Shown: positions 24,844-33,193, counted from the stretch's first letter. The stretch: DNA of 64,000 nucleotides from Mesorhizobium jarvisii (GCF_003601985.1 NZ_QZXA01000005.1:372001-436000); one strand, 5' to 3'. Program-made: numbers and translations. The notes: generated by a model from the letters alone, not told the origin.

Positions 24844-26052
24844 ATGTCGCTCGATATCGAATTTGTTCGTTCCCAATTTCCGGCGCTGGAAACAGGCTGG
24901 GCGTTCTTTGATAATGCTGGCGGTTCGCAAGTATTGCGCCCGGTGGCCGAGCGAGTCGCCGAATATATGCTAACGACCAGCGTTCAGACCGGCGCCTCTT
25001 ACGGGCCGTCGGTCAAAGCCAGCGAACTGCTGGCGCAGGCACGCGACCGCATCGCCACATTCGTTGGCGCGGCGCGACCCGAGGAGGTTTTCTTCGGCCC
25101 TTCCACCACCGTGCTCGTGCGCTTTCTGGCAACCGCCATGGCAAGCCAGTTGACGGCGGGCGACGAGATTATCGTGACCAATTTCGATCACGAGTCGAAC
25201 ATTGGTCCCTGGTTGATCCTCAAGCAGCGCGGCATCGTCTTCAGGGTTTGGGAGATTGATCCCGAAACGCTTATGCCATCCCTCGACACGCTCAACGCGC
25301 TGATGAGCGTTCGCACGCGGCTGGTCTGCGTGACCCATGCCTCCAACCTGCTCGGCTCCATCAATCCGATCCGGCAAATCGCAGATTTCGTTCATGCGCG
25401 CGGGGCTCGCATCTGCGTCGACGGTGTCGCCTACGCCCCGCATCGCACCCTCGACGTCCAGGAACTCGACGTCGACTACTACGTATTCTCTTTCTACAAG
25501 ACCTACGGGCCGCATTACGCGGTCATGTATGGGCGCCATGAACTGCTGCTCGAACTCGACGGGCTTTACCATTACTTCTACGGCAAGGACAAAGTGCCCG
25601 GAAAACTTGAGCCTGGAAATCCCTGCTACGAACTTGTCTGGGGCGCCGCCGGCATTGTCGACTATCTGGAGGCACTGGGCAGAGGCAAAGGCCGTCATGC
25701 GATCGAGAGCGCATTTGACCAGATCGCGGCGCACGAGGCGGAGATCGGCGAACGCCTGCTGTCGTGGTTGCGCGTGCGCAATGGCGTCCGGATCGTTGGC
25801 GACCAGAACTCGCAGGCGGCATTTCGGGTGCCGACGATCAGCTTTACGGTCGACGGCCACGCCCCTCAGGATATCGTCGCCCGAACCGATCAGGCCAAGA
25901 TCGGCGTGCGTCACGGCGATTTCCATTCGCGCCGCCTGGCCGAAGCGCTTGGACTGTCGCCCAGCGGCGTCATTCGCGTTTCCATGGTGCACTACAACAC
26001 GATTGTCGAAGTCGACCGGCTGATCGATGTGCTCGACCAATCGCTGAGCTAG
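24844..26052 (+). CDS. Class V aminotransferase (cysteine-desulfurase-like)
   Basis: A 402-residue PLP enzyme starting MSLDIEFVRSQFPAL. It has FFDNAGGSQVL at the N-terminus, NFDHESNIGPWL, CVTHASNLLGSI, DGVAYAPHR and the PLP lysine in FSFYKTYGPHYAVMYG near residue 225. The cysteine that NifS/IscS desulfurases use is not evident. It could be an aminotransferase, a lyase or a racemase acting on the compound brought in by the transporter. ATG 24844 is chosen over ATG 24817, which overlaps no ribosome site. Confidence 0.85.
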   Translation: MSLDIEFVRSQFPALETGWAFFDNAGGSQVLRPVAERVAEYMLTTSVQTGASYGPSVKASELLAQARDRIATFVGAARPEEVFFGPSTTVLVRFLATAMASQLTAGDEIIVTNFDHESNIGPWLILKQRGIVFRVWEIDPETLMPSLDTLNALMSVRTRLVCVTHASNLLGSINPIRQIADFVHARGARICVDGVAYAPHRTLDVQELDVDYYVFSFYKTYGPHYAVMYGRHELLLELDGLYHYFYGKDKVPGKLEPGNPCYELVWGAAGIVDYLEALGRGKGRHAIESAFDQIAAHEAEIGERLLSWLRVRNGVRIVGDQNSQAAFRVPTISFTVDGHAPQDIVARTDQAKIGVRHGDFHSRRLAEALGLSPSGVIRVSMVHYNTIVEVDRLIDVLDQSLS

Positions 26053-26065
26053 ACGTAATGTTCCA

Positions 26066-26113
26066 GGGCTGAGATTGATTGCGACGTTCAGCTGTCGGCC
26101 CCACAGCAGTCAG
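26066..26113 (-). repeat. Right 48-bp inverted repeat of the 5.5-kb cassette
   Basis: Reverse complement of 20617-20664 with one mismatch. It starts 13 bases after the aminotransferase stop. Confidence 0.9.
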
Positions 26114-26257
26114 CGTAGGACGCCCATCGCCTGCAGTGCTGGGCGGCCCGCCTACGTAGTGAACCGTGTCGGGTAACCTTCGGTGACGGTGTCCAAGCTG
26201 AAGGCTGACAATTAGACATACCTAATATACTCTACCCCTCAAAAGCGAGGGGGTAAC

Positions 26258-26644
26258 ATGAAACAGCCACGGGGATGGATCGCGCTGGCAGGGCTTCTCT
26301 TTGCCGGCGACGCAGATGCCCACGATTGGTATACCGGCAAAAAAGACCCGGTGTTGCAGTATGATTGCTGCGGCAACAAAGATTGCCATCCGATAGACGC
26401 TCGCGCCGTGAGGGAGACCAAAGACGGCTATTACGTCCGCCTGCCCCGCCCTGCCTATCTCAATGAGCCACAAGAGCCGGAGTGGTTTATCCCCAGGGAA
26501 CGCGCCCAAGCCTCCCTTGATGACCACTACCATCTCTGTGAGCGTTTGATGACGTTCTATCGAGCGATCATTCCCCATACGAAGTTCCAAGCCTACTATA
26601 GATTCAGATGGACGTGTTTCTTCGTTCCTAAGGGCACGAGTTAA
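26258..26644 (+). CDS. Small exported hypothetical protein
   Basis: A 128-residue protein with a short signal peptide (about residues 1-21, ending ADA) and a mature part containing DWYTGKKDPVLQYDCCGNKD and five further Cys or paired aromatic positions. The GAGGGGG site precedes the ATG. I recall similar secreted proteins in rhizobia, function unknown. An inverted repeat (CGTAGG...CCTACG) lies upstream near 26114-26157. Confidence 0.7.
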   Translation: MKQPRGWIALAGLLFAGDADAHDWYTGKKDPVLQYDCCGNKDCHPIDARAVRETKDGYYVRLPRPAYLNEPQEPEWFIPRERAQASLDDHYHLCERLMTFYRAIIPHTKFQAYYRFRWTCFFVPKGTS

Positions 26645-26689
26645 ACTCGAGCTGACGCCAACCAACCGTAGGTGGCCGCACCGATCCAA

Positions 26690-26751
26690 TTTGGGCTCGG
26701 GCACGTTGTCGGCTATCCACTGATGCAGGAAGTTGATTCCGCGCTGCTCAT
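26690..26751 (-). pseudogene. Truncated DUF768 gene start
   Basis: Reading minus from the ATG at 26749-26751, one missing base after the third codon converts the DUF768 start into an out-of-frame RGINFLHQWIADNVPEP, which matches RGSDFVYHWISDHL of the intact gene at 26797. The rest of the domain is gone. Confidence 0.6.
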
Positions 26752-26796
26752 GTGGCGATAGGTTCGCCCTGCCGCTTAGGCTCCGGCGAGCGGCGG

Positions 26797-26997
26797 TCAG
26801 CGCAGCGCATGCACGATGAATTCGTAGATAGTGCTAATTTCCTCGTCGATCTCGTGACCGGGAATGCCTTGGGCTTCAGCCGCGCGTTTCGCATCCACAG
26901 CCATTTCAATGATCAGCAGTACGTGGTCACTGATCGGATCGTCGGATAAGTGGTCCGATATCCAATGGTAGACAAAATCGCTGCCTCGCGTGCTCAT
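26797..26997 (-). CDS. DUF768 protein
   Basis: A 66-residue protein starting MSTRGSDFVYHWISDHL and ending IDEEISTIYEFIVHAL, the pattern of DUF768, a small family typical of Mesorhizobium with unknown function. Its start overlaps the end of the DNA ligase gene by four bases on the same strand, so the two are probably translated together. Confidence 0.8.
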   Translation of the reverse strand: MSTRGSDFVYHWISDHLSDDPISDHVLLIIEMAVDAKRAAEAQGIPGHEIDEEISTIYEFIVHALR

Positions 26998-27851
26998 TCC
27001 TCACGGAAATCCTGCAACGAAGCGTGGCGGAGGTCTTCCTCGCCCCGTAGGTGCTTCACACGGCCGATGATGCCGGGCTTGACCCATTGCGTCGCCGGCC
27101 GCTTCAGGCCCTTCGGGGCCGGCCCGGCATGCTCCTGGACACGCTTCCACAGCCGCTCGCGGATGGCCTGACTCGAATTGATGAAAGCCGAGCCGACATA
27201 GCGGCCGGTATTTCGATCCGCCATCAGTGCGAATGCCGGCTTGCCGGCCTCACACTCGACCCCGAGCAGTTCATATTCGTCGATGGTATATGCCTTGATC
27301 TTCAGCCAGGTCGTCGATTTCCCGCTCCGATACTTACTGTCTTTGCGCTTCGAGACCATGCCTTCAAGCCCGGCCTTGTCGACCAGTTCGAAGATCGCCT
27401 TGGCATCGCCGGGCAGCGCGTCGCTGAATTGGATGCGAAGGCCGGTCGGAATTATCGCGTAGAGCCCAGCCCGGCGGTCTTTCAGCGCCATATCGCGAAG
27501 ATCGAATCCGTTGAGGTGCAACAGATCGAACGCCACGAAATAGAGGTGGTGCTGCCGGCTGGTGATCGCCTTGCGGAGTGGACGGAAGTCGGACAACCCA
27601 TCTTCGTTCGTGACGATGATCTCGCCGTCGATGATGGCACTTTCGGCGCCGAGGCCCTTCGCCTCCTGCACCAGGTCGGAATATTTGGCTGTCCAGTCGT
27701 GACCATTGCGCGTGTAGATGCGCGTCCGGTCCTCATCGATGATCAACTGCGAACGGTAGCCGTCGAACTTGACTTCGTGAATCCAGGCGTCGCCCTCCGG
27801 AGGCTTCTCAACAAGGGTCGGCATTAGGGGAGCTACGAACTTCAAACGCAT
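26994..27851 (-). CDS. ATP-dependent DNA ligase (LigD ligase-domain type)
   Basis: A 285-residue stand-alone ligase. The adenylation motif EVKFDGYR near residue 28 supplies the lysine; DGEIIV, FVAFDLLHLNG, EGMVSKRKDSKYRSG and WLKIKA are motifs III to V, and the OB fold completes the enzyme. It lacks the polymerase and nuclease domains of full LigD, as in accessory rhizobial LigD2-type genes of non-homologous end joining. No ku gene is in view. Start 27851 is preferred to 27878. Confidence 0.9.
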   Translation of the reverse strand: MRLKFVAPLMPTLVEKPPEGDAWIHEVKFDGYRSQLIIDEDRTRIYTRNGHDWTAKYSDLVQEAKGLGAESAIIDGEIIVTNEDGLSDFRPLRKAITSRQHHLYFVAFDLLHLNGFDLRDMALKDRRAGLYAIIPTGLRIQFSDALPGDAKAIFELVDKAGLEGMVSKRKDSKYRSGKSTTWLKIKAYTIDEYELLGVECEAGKPAFALMADRNTGRYVGSAFINSSQAIRERLWKRVQEHAGPAPKGLKRPATQWVKPGIIGRVKHLRGEEDLRHASLQDFREE

Positions 27852-27920
27852 ACACAGGACTCGCAAACCGCGATTCAATTAGTATGCGCTTAATTAGTTC
27901 CAAAAGATTTTAACGGTTAA

Positions 27921-27957
27921 TTGACCGCGCTGTCCTAATTTGGAACAGCGCGGTCAA
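27921..27957. repeat. Perfect 13-bp inverted repeat (hairpin)
   Basis: TTGACCGCGCTGT and ACAGCGCGGTCAA enclose an 11-base loop. It lies 70 bases upstream of the ligase start. No T run follows on either strand, so it may be an operator or a small mobile-element remnant rather than a terminator. Confidence 0.7.
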
Positions 27958-28524
27958 ATCCAACCGGACTGCGCAGGCGGCTCCGACAACCCAGCACCCC
28001 CTGCCGCACCGTCGGGGCCGCCACCTAACTACGAGATAATACCAGCAATGGTTGAATCAACCGTTACCCAACGTGCTTTCCGTAGCGTTTCCCAGCCGAG
28101 AGACCTTGTTGGAGCGAGGGGATTCACAGGTTCCGGCTTTCGATCTAAGAATCTGGCCATAGACACGATCTTTGATGATCTCTCACAAGCCCTCGGAGCG
28201 CCAGGTGGCGCCCTTCCGCGCCATTGAAATAGCTTTGCCGGCAAGCTGTTCATGGGCCTTGCACTCGGCCTTGGCGTGGGCATTGGGATGCCGTTGGCCG
28301 GCTGAGCCAATTTCCGCTTTAGCTGGCGCTTGGGCACTTAGTCTCTCTTGCGACAGGACTAATTTGCGATAGGCTGTGCTTAGAGCGGTTCTCATGGCCC
28401 GCTTTTAGCCGGTGCAGTTGCACGGGTTGGGGTTAAACAACTGCGCCGGCCCCGTTTTGTTCTGGGTCCTTACAACTATCCGCAATCGCCGGGTAGCTGC
28501 CCGCCGCAAAGCCCATGCTGGTTT
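27958..28524. other. Low-information stretch
   Basis: About 570 bases with no ordinary gene. The only feature supported is the 17-residue micro-ORF at 28252, described separately. Confidence 0.4.
28252..28305 (+). CDS. Glycine-rich micro-ORF, copy A
   Basis: Seventeen codons encode MGLALGLGVGIGMPLAG. Copy B at 35636 encodes the same core, with most differences at third codon positions. No strong ribosome site. It may be a micro-peptide or the remnant of a membrane protein. Confidence 0.35.
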   Translation: MGLALGLGVGIGMPLAG

Positions 28525-28716
28525 TCACCTTACGTTCTCATCCACATGCGCTACAAGGCGCATGAGTTTATCCAGCCCTAGACGCATCGGCTGGCCTTCC
28601 GCATAGGCCAAGGGGTAGGATTCCAGTTCGAACGCCAGGGTCCTGTTTTGATCGCCATCGACGACGCGATCGTGCCATTCGCCGCAGGCTTCGACCACTT
28701 CAACGCAAGGGTAGCG
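28525..28716 (-). pseudogene. Paralog of the 41354 gene lacking a start
   Basis: The minus frame encodes RYPCVEVVEACGEWHDRV, then DGDQNRTLAFELESYPLAYA and GLDKLMRLVAHVDENVR. It matches NPCVEVIEACGEWFVRV and RAFELESFALAYAEGQ of the intact gene at 41354. No start codon lies upstream in this frame before a stop, while the flanking frame reads a different peptide. A frameshift or fusion is likely. Confidence 0.55.
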
Positions 28717-28862
28717 AAGGCGGCCCCGGCGTCGTTCAGTCGCAACTGCGCTGTGGCGATCTGGATCACGCGCTCCGGTATTCGAACGACGGTATCCTCA
28801 ATGAACCGCATCGCGGGGGCGCAAGCCAGATACTCGCCTCGCACGGCCAGTTCATCGCGGAT

Positions 28863-29702
28863 TTATGGGGTCGTGGTCGTGAACCCGCACTGCTTCTGTT
28901 CCATCTCGATCTGCTTGGTGATGCGGATGGCGTTCTGTGCGTAGGCCTCCGTCACGGTACCGCTGTTCACGGTCTTGTCCTTCAGCGGACTGACGGCTGC
29001 GCAGAGGTGGAAGACATGCTCTGTCCCGGACTTGGCGGCGCCGTTTTCCGGCGCGATCCAATAGACGATATCCTGGCCATTGGGGTGTGCCGAGTCCTTC
29101 GTCGCAGCAGCCACCGTGGTGGAGTCGGTGGCGATCGCCTGCGCCTGGGCGGCGACCTCGGGCGAACAGGCTGTGGTCGGCTGCCCCGACTTGATCTGCG
29201 AAGCGCACGCGTTCATGTCCTGCGTGTACTGCTCCACCGACGGGGGTTGGTAGCTGACCCCGATCAGCGTCGCCAGCACGGCGAGCACCGCGCCGACGCC
29301 GCCGGCAATTTTCTTGCTCTTCGGGTCCATGTTCTTGTCGTTGAGGATCAGCAGAACCAGCGGCAAGAAGGCAATAAGCGTGATGATCGCGCCGAGCTGG
29401 TTCTGGACGAAGAACCTGAATGGCTCGGATTCGCGAGCCGGGTCCTGCCTGTTGGCCGCCTTCCAAAGCAGGCTGCCGGCGATGGCAAAAATCGCGATCC
29501 CGATCAGAATGCCGATCAGTAGCGGCAGGTTGTCCTGGTTGAATTTGTGCCGGTAGAGCAAAACAATGCCGGCGATCTCGCCGCCAATGGCAACAACCCA
29601 CGACAGCATTGCGAAAAGGCGAAGGCGCGTGGCACCGGACTTCTGGCCCTGCGATGCTTGCCAGTCCTTGGTAACGTCTACAGTCGGCTTATTGTCGCTC
29701 AT
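28863..29702 (-). CDS. Inner-membrane hypothetical protein
   Basis: A 279-residue protein with four membrane segments in its first 160 residues (LRLFAMLSWVVAIGGEIAGI; LPLLIGILIGIAIFAIAGSL; LGAIITLIAFLPLVLLIL; IAGGVGAVLAVLATLIGVSY), then a periplasmic tail with Cys residues. ATG 29702 (MSDNKP) has GGGGAA upstream and is preferred to 29726. Function unknown; no domain recognised. Confidence 0.75.
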   Translation of the reverse strand: MSDNKPTVDVTKDWQASQGQKSGATRLRLFAMLSWVVAIGGEIAGIVLLYRHKFNQDNLPLLIGILIGIAIFAIAGSLLWKAANRQDPARESEPFRFFVQNQLGAIITLIAFLPLVLLILNDKNMDPKSKKIAGGVGAVLAVLATLIGVSYQPPSVEQYTQDMNACASQIKSGQPTTACSPEVAAQAQAIATDSTTVAAATKDSAHPNGQDIVYWIAPENGAAKSGTEHVFHLCAAVSPLKDKTVNSGTVTEAYAQNAIRITKQIEMEQKQCGFTTTTP

Positions 29703-29935
29703 GACTAGGTTCCCCGGTATCGACACTTTACAGGACGGCGTCAGATCGAAAGGTCAATCCGGCCGGCACAGCGTCATTGATCGAACGTCATCGTAGCCTG
29801 CCTTGGCGACGAAAGCGCCATAACAGACCATATCTCTATCCCTATTGCCATGATTGGATTCCATAGGCATATCTCCGGCCAATTTTGAGACTGAGATCCT
29901 TGTTTTGCCGGCCCAAAGGCCCGCTTCGCAGATTG

Positions 29936-30238
29936 TCACGCAGTGGGTGGTGTGATCCCTTCCAGCGCAATGATCCTGGTGCTGGCGCAACGTTTTCGAA
30001 TTTCGATCAGGCGGGCGTACTCCGGCGAATTGTACCAACCCATCAATGAAGCCATGTCGGGGAATTCGACGATAACCAAGCGGTGTGGCTCCCAATCACC
30101 TTCGAGAACCTTGGTCGCACCGGCACGACCCAGATATCGCCCACCATAGCGCTCCTCCGTGGCTGGAACATCCCGCCGGTATTCCTCAAACGCGGCAGCG
30201 TCTTCTATATCTACATCCGCGATAAGATGGGCGGCCAT
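29936..30238 (-). CDS. DUF1330 protein
   Basis: A 100-residue single-domain protein with the DUF1330 pattern: AAHLIADVDIEDAAAFEEYR, GGRYLGRAG, RLVIVEFPDMASLMGWYNSP and EYARLIEIRKR. These are ferredoxin-like dimeric proteins, sometimes enzymes or ligand binders, of unclear role. Met at 30238 is preferred to 30301. The gap 29703-29935 holds nothing recognised. Confidence 0.85.
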   Translation of the reverse strand: MAAHLIADVDIEDAAAFEEYRRDVPATEERYGGRYLGRAGATKVLEGDWEPHRLVIVEFPDMASLMGWYNSPEYARLIEIRKRCASTRIIALEGITPPTA

Positions 30239-30384
30239 TTGCGCTCCTTCCCTCTGTCGCCGACCCCCCATTTCTTTGGCGTTGGTTCTTTTTGGGCTCA
30301 CGTATATTGATAAAATGCTTTTATATTAGCAGAAGCGTATGTATTCGCCAACCGGCGCGACCGCAGGTAGTGTCTCAGTCCTAG

Positions 30385-30415
30385 GCTTGGTGTAGGCATT
30401 GGGAATGGCGATCGA
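30385..30415 (+). pseudogene. Degenerate glycine-rich micro-ORF, copy C
   Basis: CTTGGTGTAGGCATTGG aligns with copies A and B, followed by one inserted base and AATGGCGATCG. The frame is shifted, so this copy is broken. Confidence 0.4.
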
Positions 30416-30495
30416 GGGCTGACCGGGTCAAGCAAGTTTCCATTCGCATATTAGAGATCGCTTGACGAAGCCGCCCACGGCATCAGAATGATGGC

Positions 30496-30801
30496 ATGGC
30501 GAAGGGCATCACGGTCGGCGACGAGGTTGCGATCACAGCGATCGTGCGGAAGCGCGTGACCGAAGATCGGGTCAGCGTCTCGATCCCGCACTATGGGTTT
30601 CCACACTCGATAGTGGACCGGACATCGGCTCTGAAGAAAGGCCAGCCGATAGAACTCACCGGCAATGTCCTCCGGGTCGACGAGAATACAGTTACTGTGA
30701 ATCTGTCCCCGCCGGTGACGGTCGACATTGCAGCCGTGAAGCTGGTGACAAGCTATGTGCCGCCGACGAGAAAGAAGCCACTCGTCGACAAGCCGATCTG
30801 A
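30496..30801 (+). CDS. Small hypothetical protein (OB-like)
   Basis: A 101-residue protein starting MAKGITVGDEVAITAIVRKR, with alternating hydrophobic strands (RVSVSIPHYGFP; PIELTGNVLRVDENTVTVNL) that suggest a small beta barrel. A truncated and frameshifted copy lies at 39690-39815 with very high nucleotide identity, showing recent duplication. Function unknown. Confidence 0.7.
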   Translation: MAKGITVGDEVAITAIVRKRVTEDRVSVSIPHYGFPHSIVDRTSALKKGQPIELTGNVLRVDENTVTVNLSPPVTVDIAAVKLVTSYVPPTRKKPLVDKPI

Positions 30802-30826
30802 ACGGAACGTGCAGATTGCCCTTCCA

Positions 30827-31027
30827 TTAGCCTTTGTGCATACTTGACGGGCTGGGTATCTCCATTCCCCGGAAGGCCCGGTTGCCGTCCCCCTTTGTCA
30901 CCCAGAGCTGTGCGGCGGCCGGGCCGTCTACAGCGGCGACCACGCCAGCACGCCCGCGAATTTGGGCGAACCACCACCGGTTGATTTCCAAGAGTTTCCT
31001 GCGACTATCGGCAGGTCCGTGCGACAT
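30827..31027 (-). CDS. Possible small hypothetical protein
   Basis: A 66-residue frame, MSHGPADSRRKLLEINRWWF to GMEIPSPSSMHKG, divergent from the gene starting at 31037 without overlap. The composition looks protein-like, but no family is recognised. Confidence 0.35.
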   Translation of the reverse strand: MSHGPADSRRKLLEINRWWFAQIRGRAGVVAAVDGPAAAQLWVTKGDGNRAFRGMEIPSPSSMHKG

Positions 31028-31036
31028 GGACGCGAC

Positions 31037-31639
31037 ATGGAGGGGGTTATGGGAGGGCGATTCTCGGGCGGGTCTCCCCCGTCTGGGGGAATCAAGCGGG
31101 AAGCGGTAGATCCTAGATATAGTAAAGCAATGGCTGAACTGACGGCCATGCGCGCAAGGGGCGACGTTGACCAGAGCGACTTTGAGGCTGCTCGTGACAT
31201 TTTGAGAAAGCGATATGGGGTCGCGGCTCAGTCACCCCCGCCCAAGCCGCAAGCGCAGCCAGCAGCTAGTGCGACTTCAGTCAGCGACGTGGGCCGGAAC
31301 AAAAGGGTTGGTGTCACCTTGGCGATTTTGTTTGCGGTGTTTGCCGCGTCGAAGGCTTGCTCGGGGGGTGATCACGCCAGCATTGAAGCTGGAAAATGCT
31401 TCAGCGTCTGGGACGGATCGAGCAGCGATCTAGTCGCGAAGGTCAAGGACAGATTGAGAGATCCGGATTCGTTTGAGCACGTAAGGACCAAGTCAACACC
31501 AAATGCAAACGGCTACCGGACTGTGCTCATGGAATATCGCGCAAAGAATGGGTTTGGCGGCTATAATACCGCCATCGCGGTAGGCTCTCTGAATACCGCT
31601 AACTGCACAATTGTCGATTCCAGTTTCGTCGCACAGTGA
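31037..31639 (+). CDS. SHOCT-like membrane protein
   Basis: About 200 residues. A short helical module near residues 30-62 (YSKAMAELTAMRARGDVDQS, then DFEAARDILRKRYG) resembles the SHOCT oligomerisation motif. One membrane segment follows (VGVTLAILFAVFAASKAC), then a periplasmic domain with DRLRDPDSFEHVRTKSTPN. ATG 31037 or 31049 is likely; 30962 would overlap the possible divergent gene. Confidence 0.65.
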   Translation: MEGVMGGRFSGGSPPSGGIKREAVDPRYSKAMAELTAMRARGDVDQSDFEAARDILRKRYGVAAQSPPPKPQAQPAASATSVSDVGRNKRVGVTLAILFAVFAASKACSGGDHASIEAGKCFSVWDGSSSDLVAKVKDRLRDPDSFEHVRTKSTPNANGYRTVLMEYRAKNGFGGYNTAIAVGSLNTANCTIVDSSFVAQ

Positions 31640-31723
31640 AAGAGGCCCGCCACCGTGAGGCAGCGGGAGGGCGACAATATCGAGTTAGATGGAACCGGCG
31701 CGTGGCATCCGCATTAATTGCGT

Positions 31724-31966
31724 ATGCTTGAAAAGATCGCTTTCGTAGCCCTTATGGTCCAGGTCGCAGTCTTGGCAACCCTGGTAACTAAAACCGTTTT
31801 CATGATGTCGTATGCTTCTGAGGAGACCCAACCCGCCGGGGCGGCTGTGGTCAAGGAAATAGAGTGCGCTAACGCGACGTGGCCAAACATTCCGAATCAT
31901 TGCCTGGAGCGGGGCGGCGGCTCAACTAAATCCGTCAAAACGCTCGTCCTTACGGCACAAAACTAA
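31724..31966 (+). CDS. Small membrane-anchored protein
   Basis: An 80-residue protein with an N-terminal membrane segment (EKIAFVALMVQVAVLATLV) and a short tail with two cysteines (ECANATWPNIPNHCLERG) that could form a disulfide. It ends at a terminator. Function unknown. Confidence 0.65.
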   Translation: MLEKIAFVALMVQVAVLATLVTKTVFMMSYASEETQPAGAAVVKEIECANATWPNIPNHCLERGGGSTKSVKTLVLTAQN

Positions 31967-31967
31967 A

Positions 31968-31995
31968 GGCCCGCCACGATGAGGCAGCGGGCCTT
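31968..31995 (+). terminator. Terminator after the small membrane protein
   Basis: GGCCCGC and GCGGGCC form a 7-bp stem followed by TT. A degenerate copy of the same sequence follows the previous gene at about 31642-31670. Confidence 0.6.
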
Positions 31996-32022
31996 GCTTG
32001 GCGGAAAACATTTCCGCGACGT

Positions 32023-32298
32023 TCAATAGTAGTCGGGCTGCTCGGGCGCATCGCCGCCGTCCTGCTCACCATCAAAGAAACAGACATCGCGCGCGGTGCC
32101 GAAGTCGGCCAACGCTAGGTTCTGGTCGGTCGCGCTGGACCAGCCAAGCGACGGCTCATGCTCGTCGCCGCTTTCCTCTCGGTCGGAGTCGTCCATTTCG
32201 CAATCCTCGTTGAGTCCGCCAGCTTGCGGGCCTCGATCCGTCCAGCCGATCGACGGCTCGTCGTCGGCCGTTTCCTCCAGATCGCAATCGGCCTCCAT
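32023..32298 (-). CDS. Acidic hypothetical protein with EPS(I/L)GW repeat
   Basis: A 91-residue very acidic protein. DDEPSIGWTD and EHEPSLGWSS are two copies of one short repeat. I recall similar acidic proteins in rhizobial accessory DNA, function unknown. The sequence from 32299 to 32687 carries no certain gene: a minus frame starting at 32432 is open but overlaps this one. Confidence 0.65.
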   Translation of the reverse strand: MEADCDLEETADDEPSIGWTDRGPQAGGLNEDCEMDDSDREESGDEHEPSLGWSSATDQNLALADFGTARDVCFFDGEQDGGDAPEQPDYY

Positions 32299-32587
32299 GA
32301 GATGCGGTAATCAGGCTCATAGCGCGGTCTAGGAGGTCGTTCAGGCGCTTCTCGACTCCCTGGCGCCATATTGCGCGGGTTCATGCCCTTTGGCATTGCG
32401 TAGGGCTTCAGGGCGCGGACATGAGTGTTCATCGATCCTTCCCCTCATAGCTCTTGATGAGCAGCATGGTCGGAAAGCTGGTTGGCAGTGCGCAGCATGA
32501 GAAGCGCTAGGCGAAGGCGGCAGATAGCGGGCATAGCTCCGCCAGGTGCCGGAACATGGGTGTTCGGCATCGCAATTCTCCATAACT

Positions 32588-32652
32588 TGTACGTCGTGTA
32601 CGGACACCAAGTAATATGGCTATGGCTAATGTGTCAACGGGTTTGTACGTAC
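32588..32652. promoter_or_regulatory. TGTACG-repeat region, candidate operator
   Basis: TGTACG occurs at 32588-32593 and 32597-32602, and TGTACGTAC at 32644-32652. Spacing and position before a ribbon-helix-helix gene suggest autoregulation. Confidence 0.4.
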
Positions 32653-32687
32653 TTGCCGGAATGCACGTAAACGGCTATATCGCAATG

Positions 32688-33059
32688 ATGAAGACTGAAC
32701 GTTTTGAAATGCGCGCGAATCCGGAGTTCCTGAAGCTTGTCGACGAATGGCGACGCAGCCAACCTGATTTGCCGCCGAGGGCAGAAGCAGTCCGTCGGAT
32801 TGTCGAAACCGCACTCTCTTCATCTGAACCACCGACCTTGTCTGTGCTTCTCCGTGAATGGTTTACAGCGAATCCGGAGCGGCATCCTGAGTTTGGTTTC
32901 GATGGGTCAATTTCAGTCGAGCAATGTGTGGCCGCCTTGCTCAACGATAGATATCAATCGCCTGTGGTACCGGCTAAGCAAATGATTGAATTGTTTAACA
33001 ATGAAGCTGATCCAATCGCCAAGCAAATCGTTGCTTTGCTCGAACGCGTTGCCCGATAA
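32688..33059 (+). CDS. Ribbon-helix-helix-like protein
   Basis: A 123-residue protein whose N-terminus, MKTERFEMRANPEFLKLVDE to PPRAEAVRRIVETAL, fits a ribbon-helix-helix DNA-binding fold. The rest is helical and unrecognised. Start 32688 is preferred; 32616 would read through the repeated TGTACG region. It resembles an antitoxin, but no toxin lies beside it. Confidence 0.6.
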   Translation: MKTERFEMRANPEFLKLVDEWRRSQPDLPPRAEAVRRIVETALSSSEPPTLSVLLREWFTANPERHPEFGFDGSISVEQCVAALLNDRYQSPVVPAKQMIELFNNEADPIAKQIVALLERVAR

Positions 33060-33104
33060 TTCGCGCAGTGGAATGGCGCGGTTTTAGGTAAGAACCAGAG
33101 ATCG

Positions 33105-33193
33105 CGTGATCGAAGCGCTGCCGGGCCTTGGAGATGGAATGCGGTTGCGCCGTCCACCGCTTTGACCTGCAACGGTTTATTCAGAATTTCTAA
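33105..33193 (+). pseudogene. 3' remnant of a cysteine-rich gene
   Basis: The plus frame reads CGCAVHRFDLQRFIQNF and a stop, matching CGAGRFDLQRFIQTF at the end of the gene at 40559. The 5' part is missing. Confidence 0.5.

Larger units (their letters stand above)
20617..26113. mobile_element. Inverted-repeat-bounded 5.5-kb cassette (putative transposon)
   Basis: Two 48-bp inverted repeats enclose six genes: a glycosyltransferase-like gene, an ECF sigma factor, a FadR-type regulator, two ABC transporter subunits and an aminotransferase. The left repeat lies directly after traD, where traG is expected. No transposase lies inside and no target duplication is visible. It could be a cargo block moved in trans, a composite formed by two short inverted elements, or coincidental insertion of two copies. 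Confidence 0.55.

Noticed and set aside
32588..33059. Toxin-antitoxin pair at the ribbon-helix-helix gene
   Set aside because: Only an antitoxin-like DNA-binding domain is seen; no toxin-sized partner gene is adjacent in the same direction.
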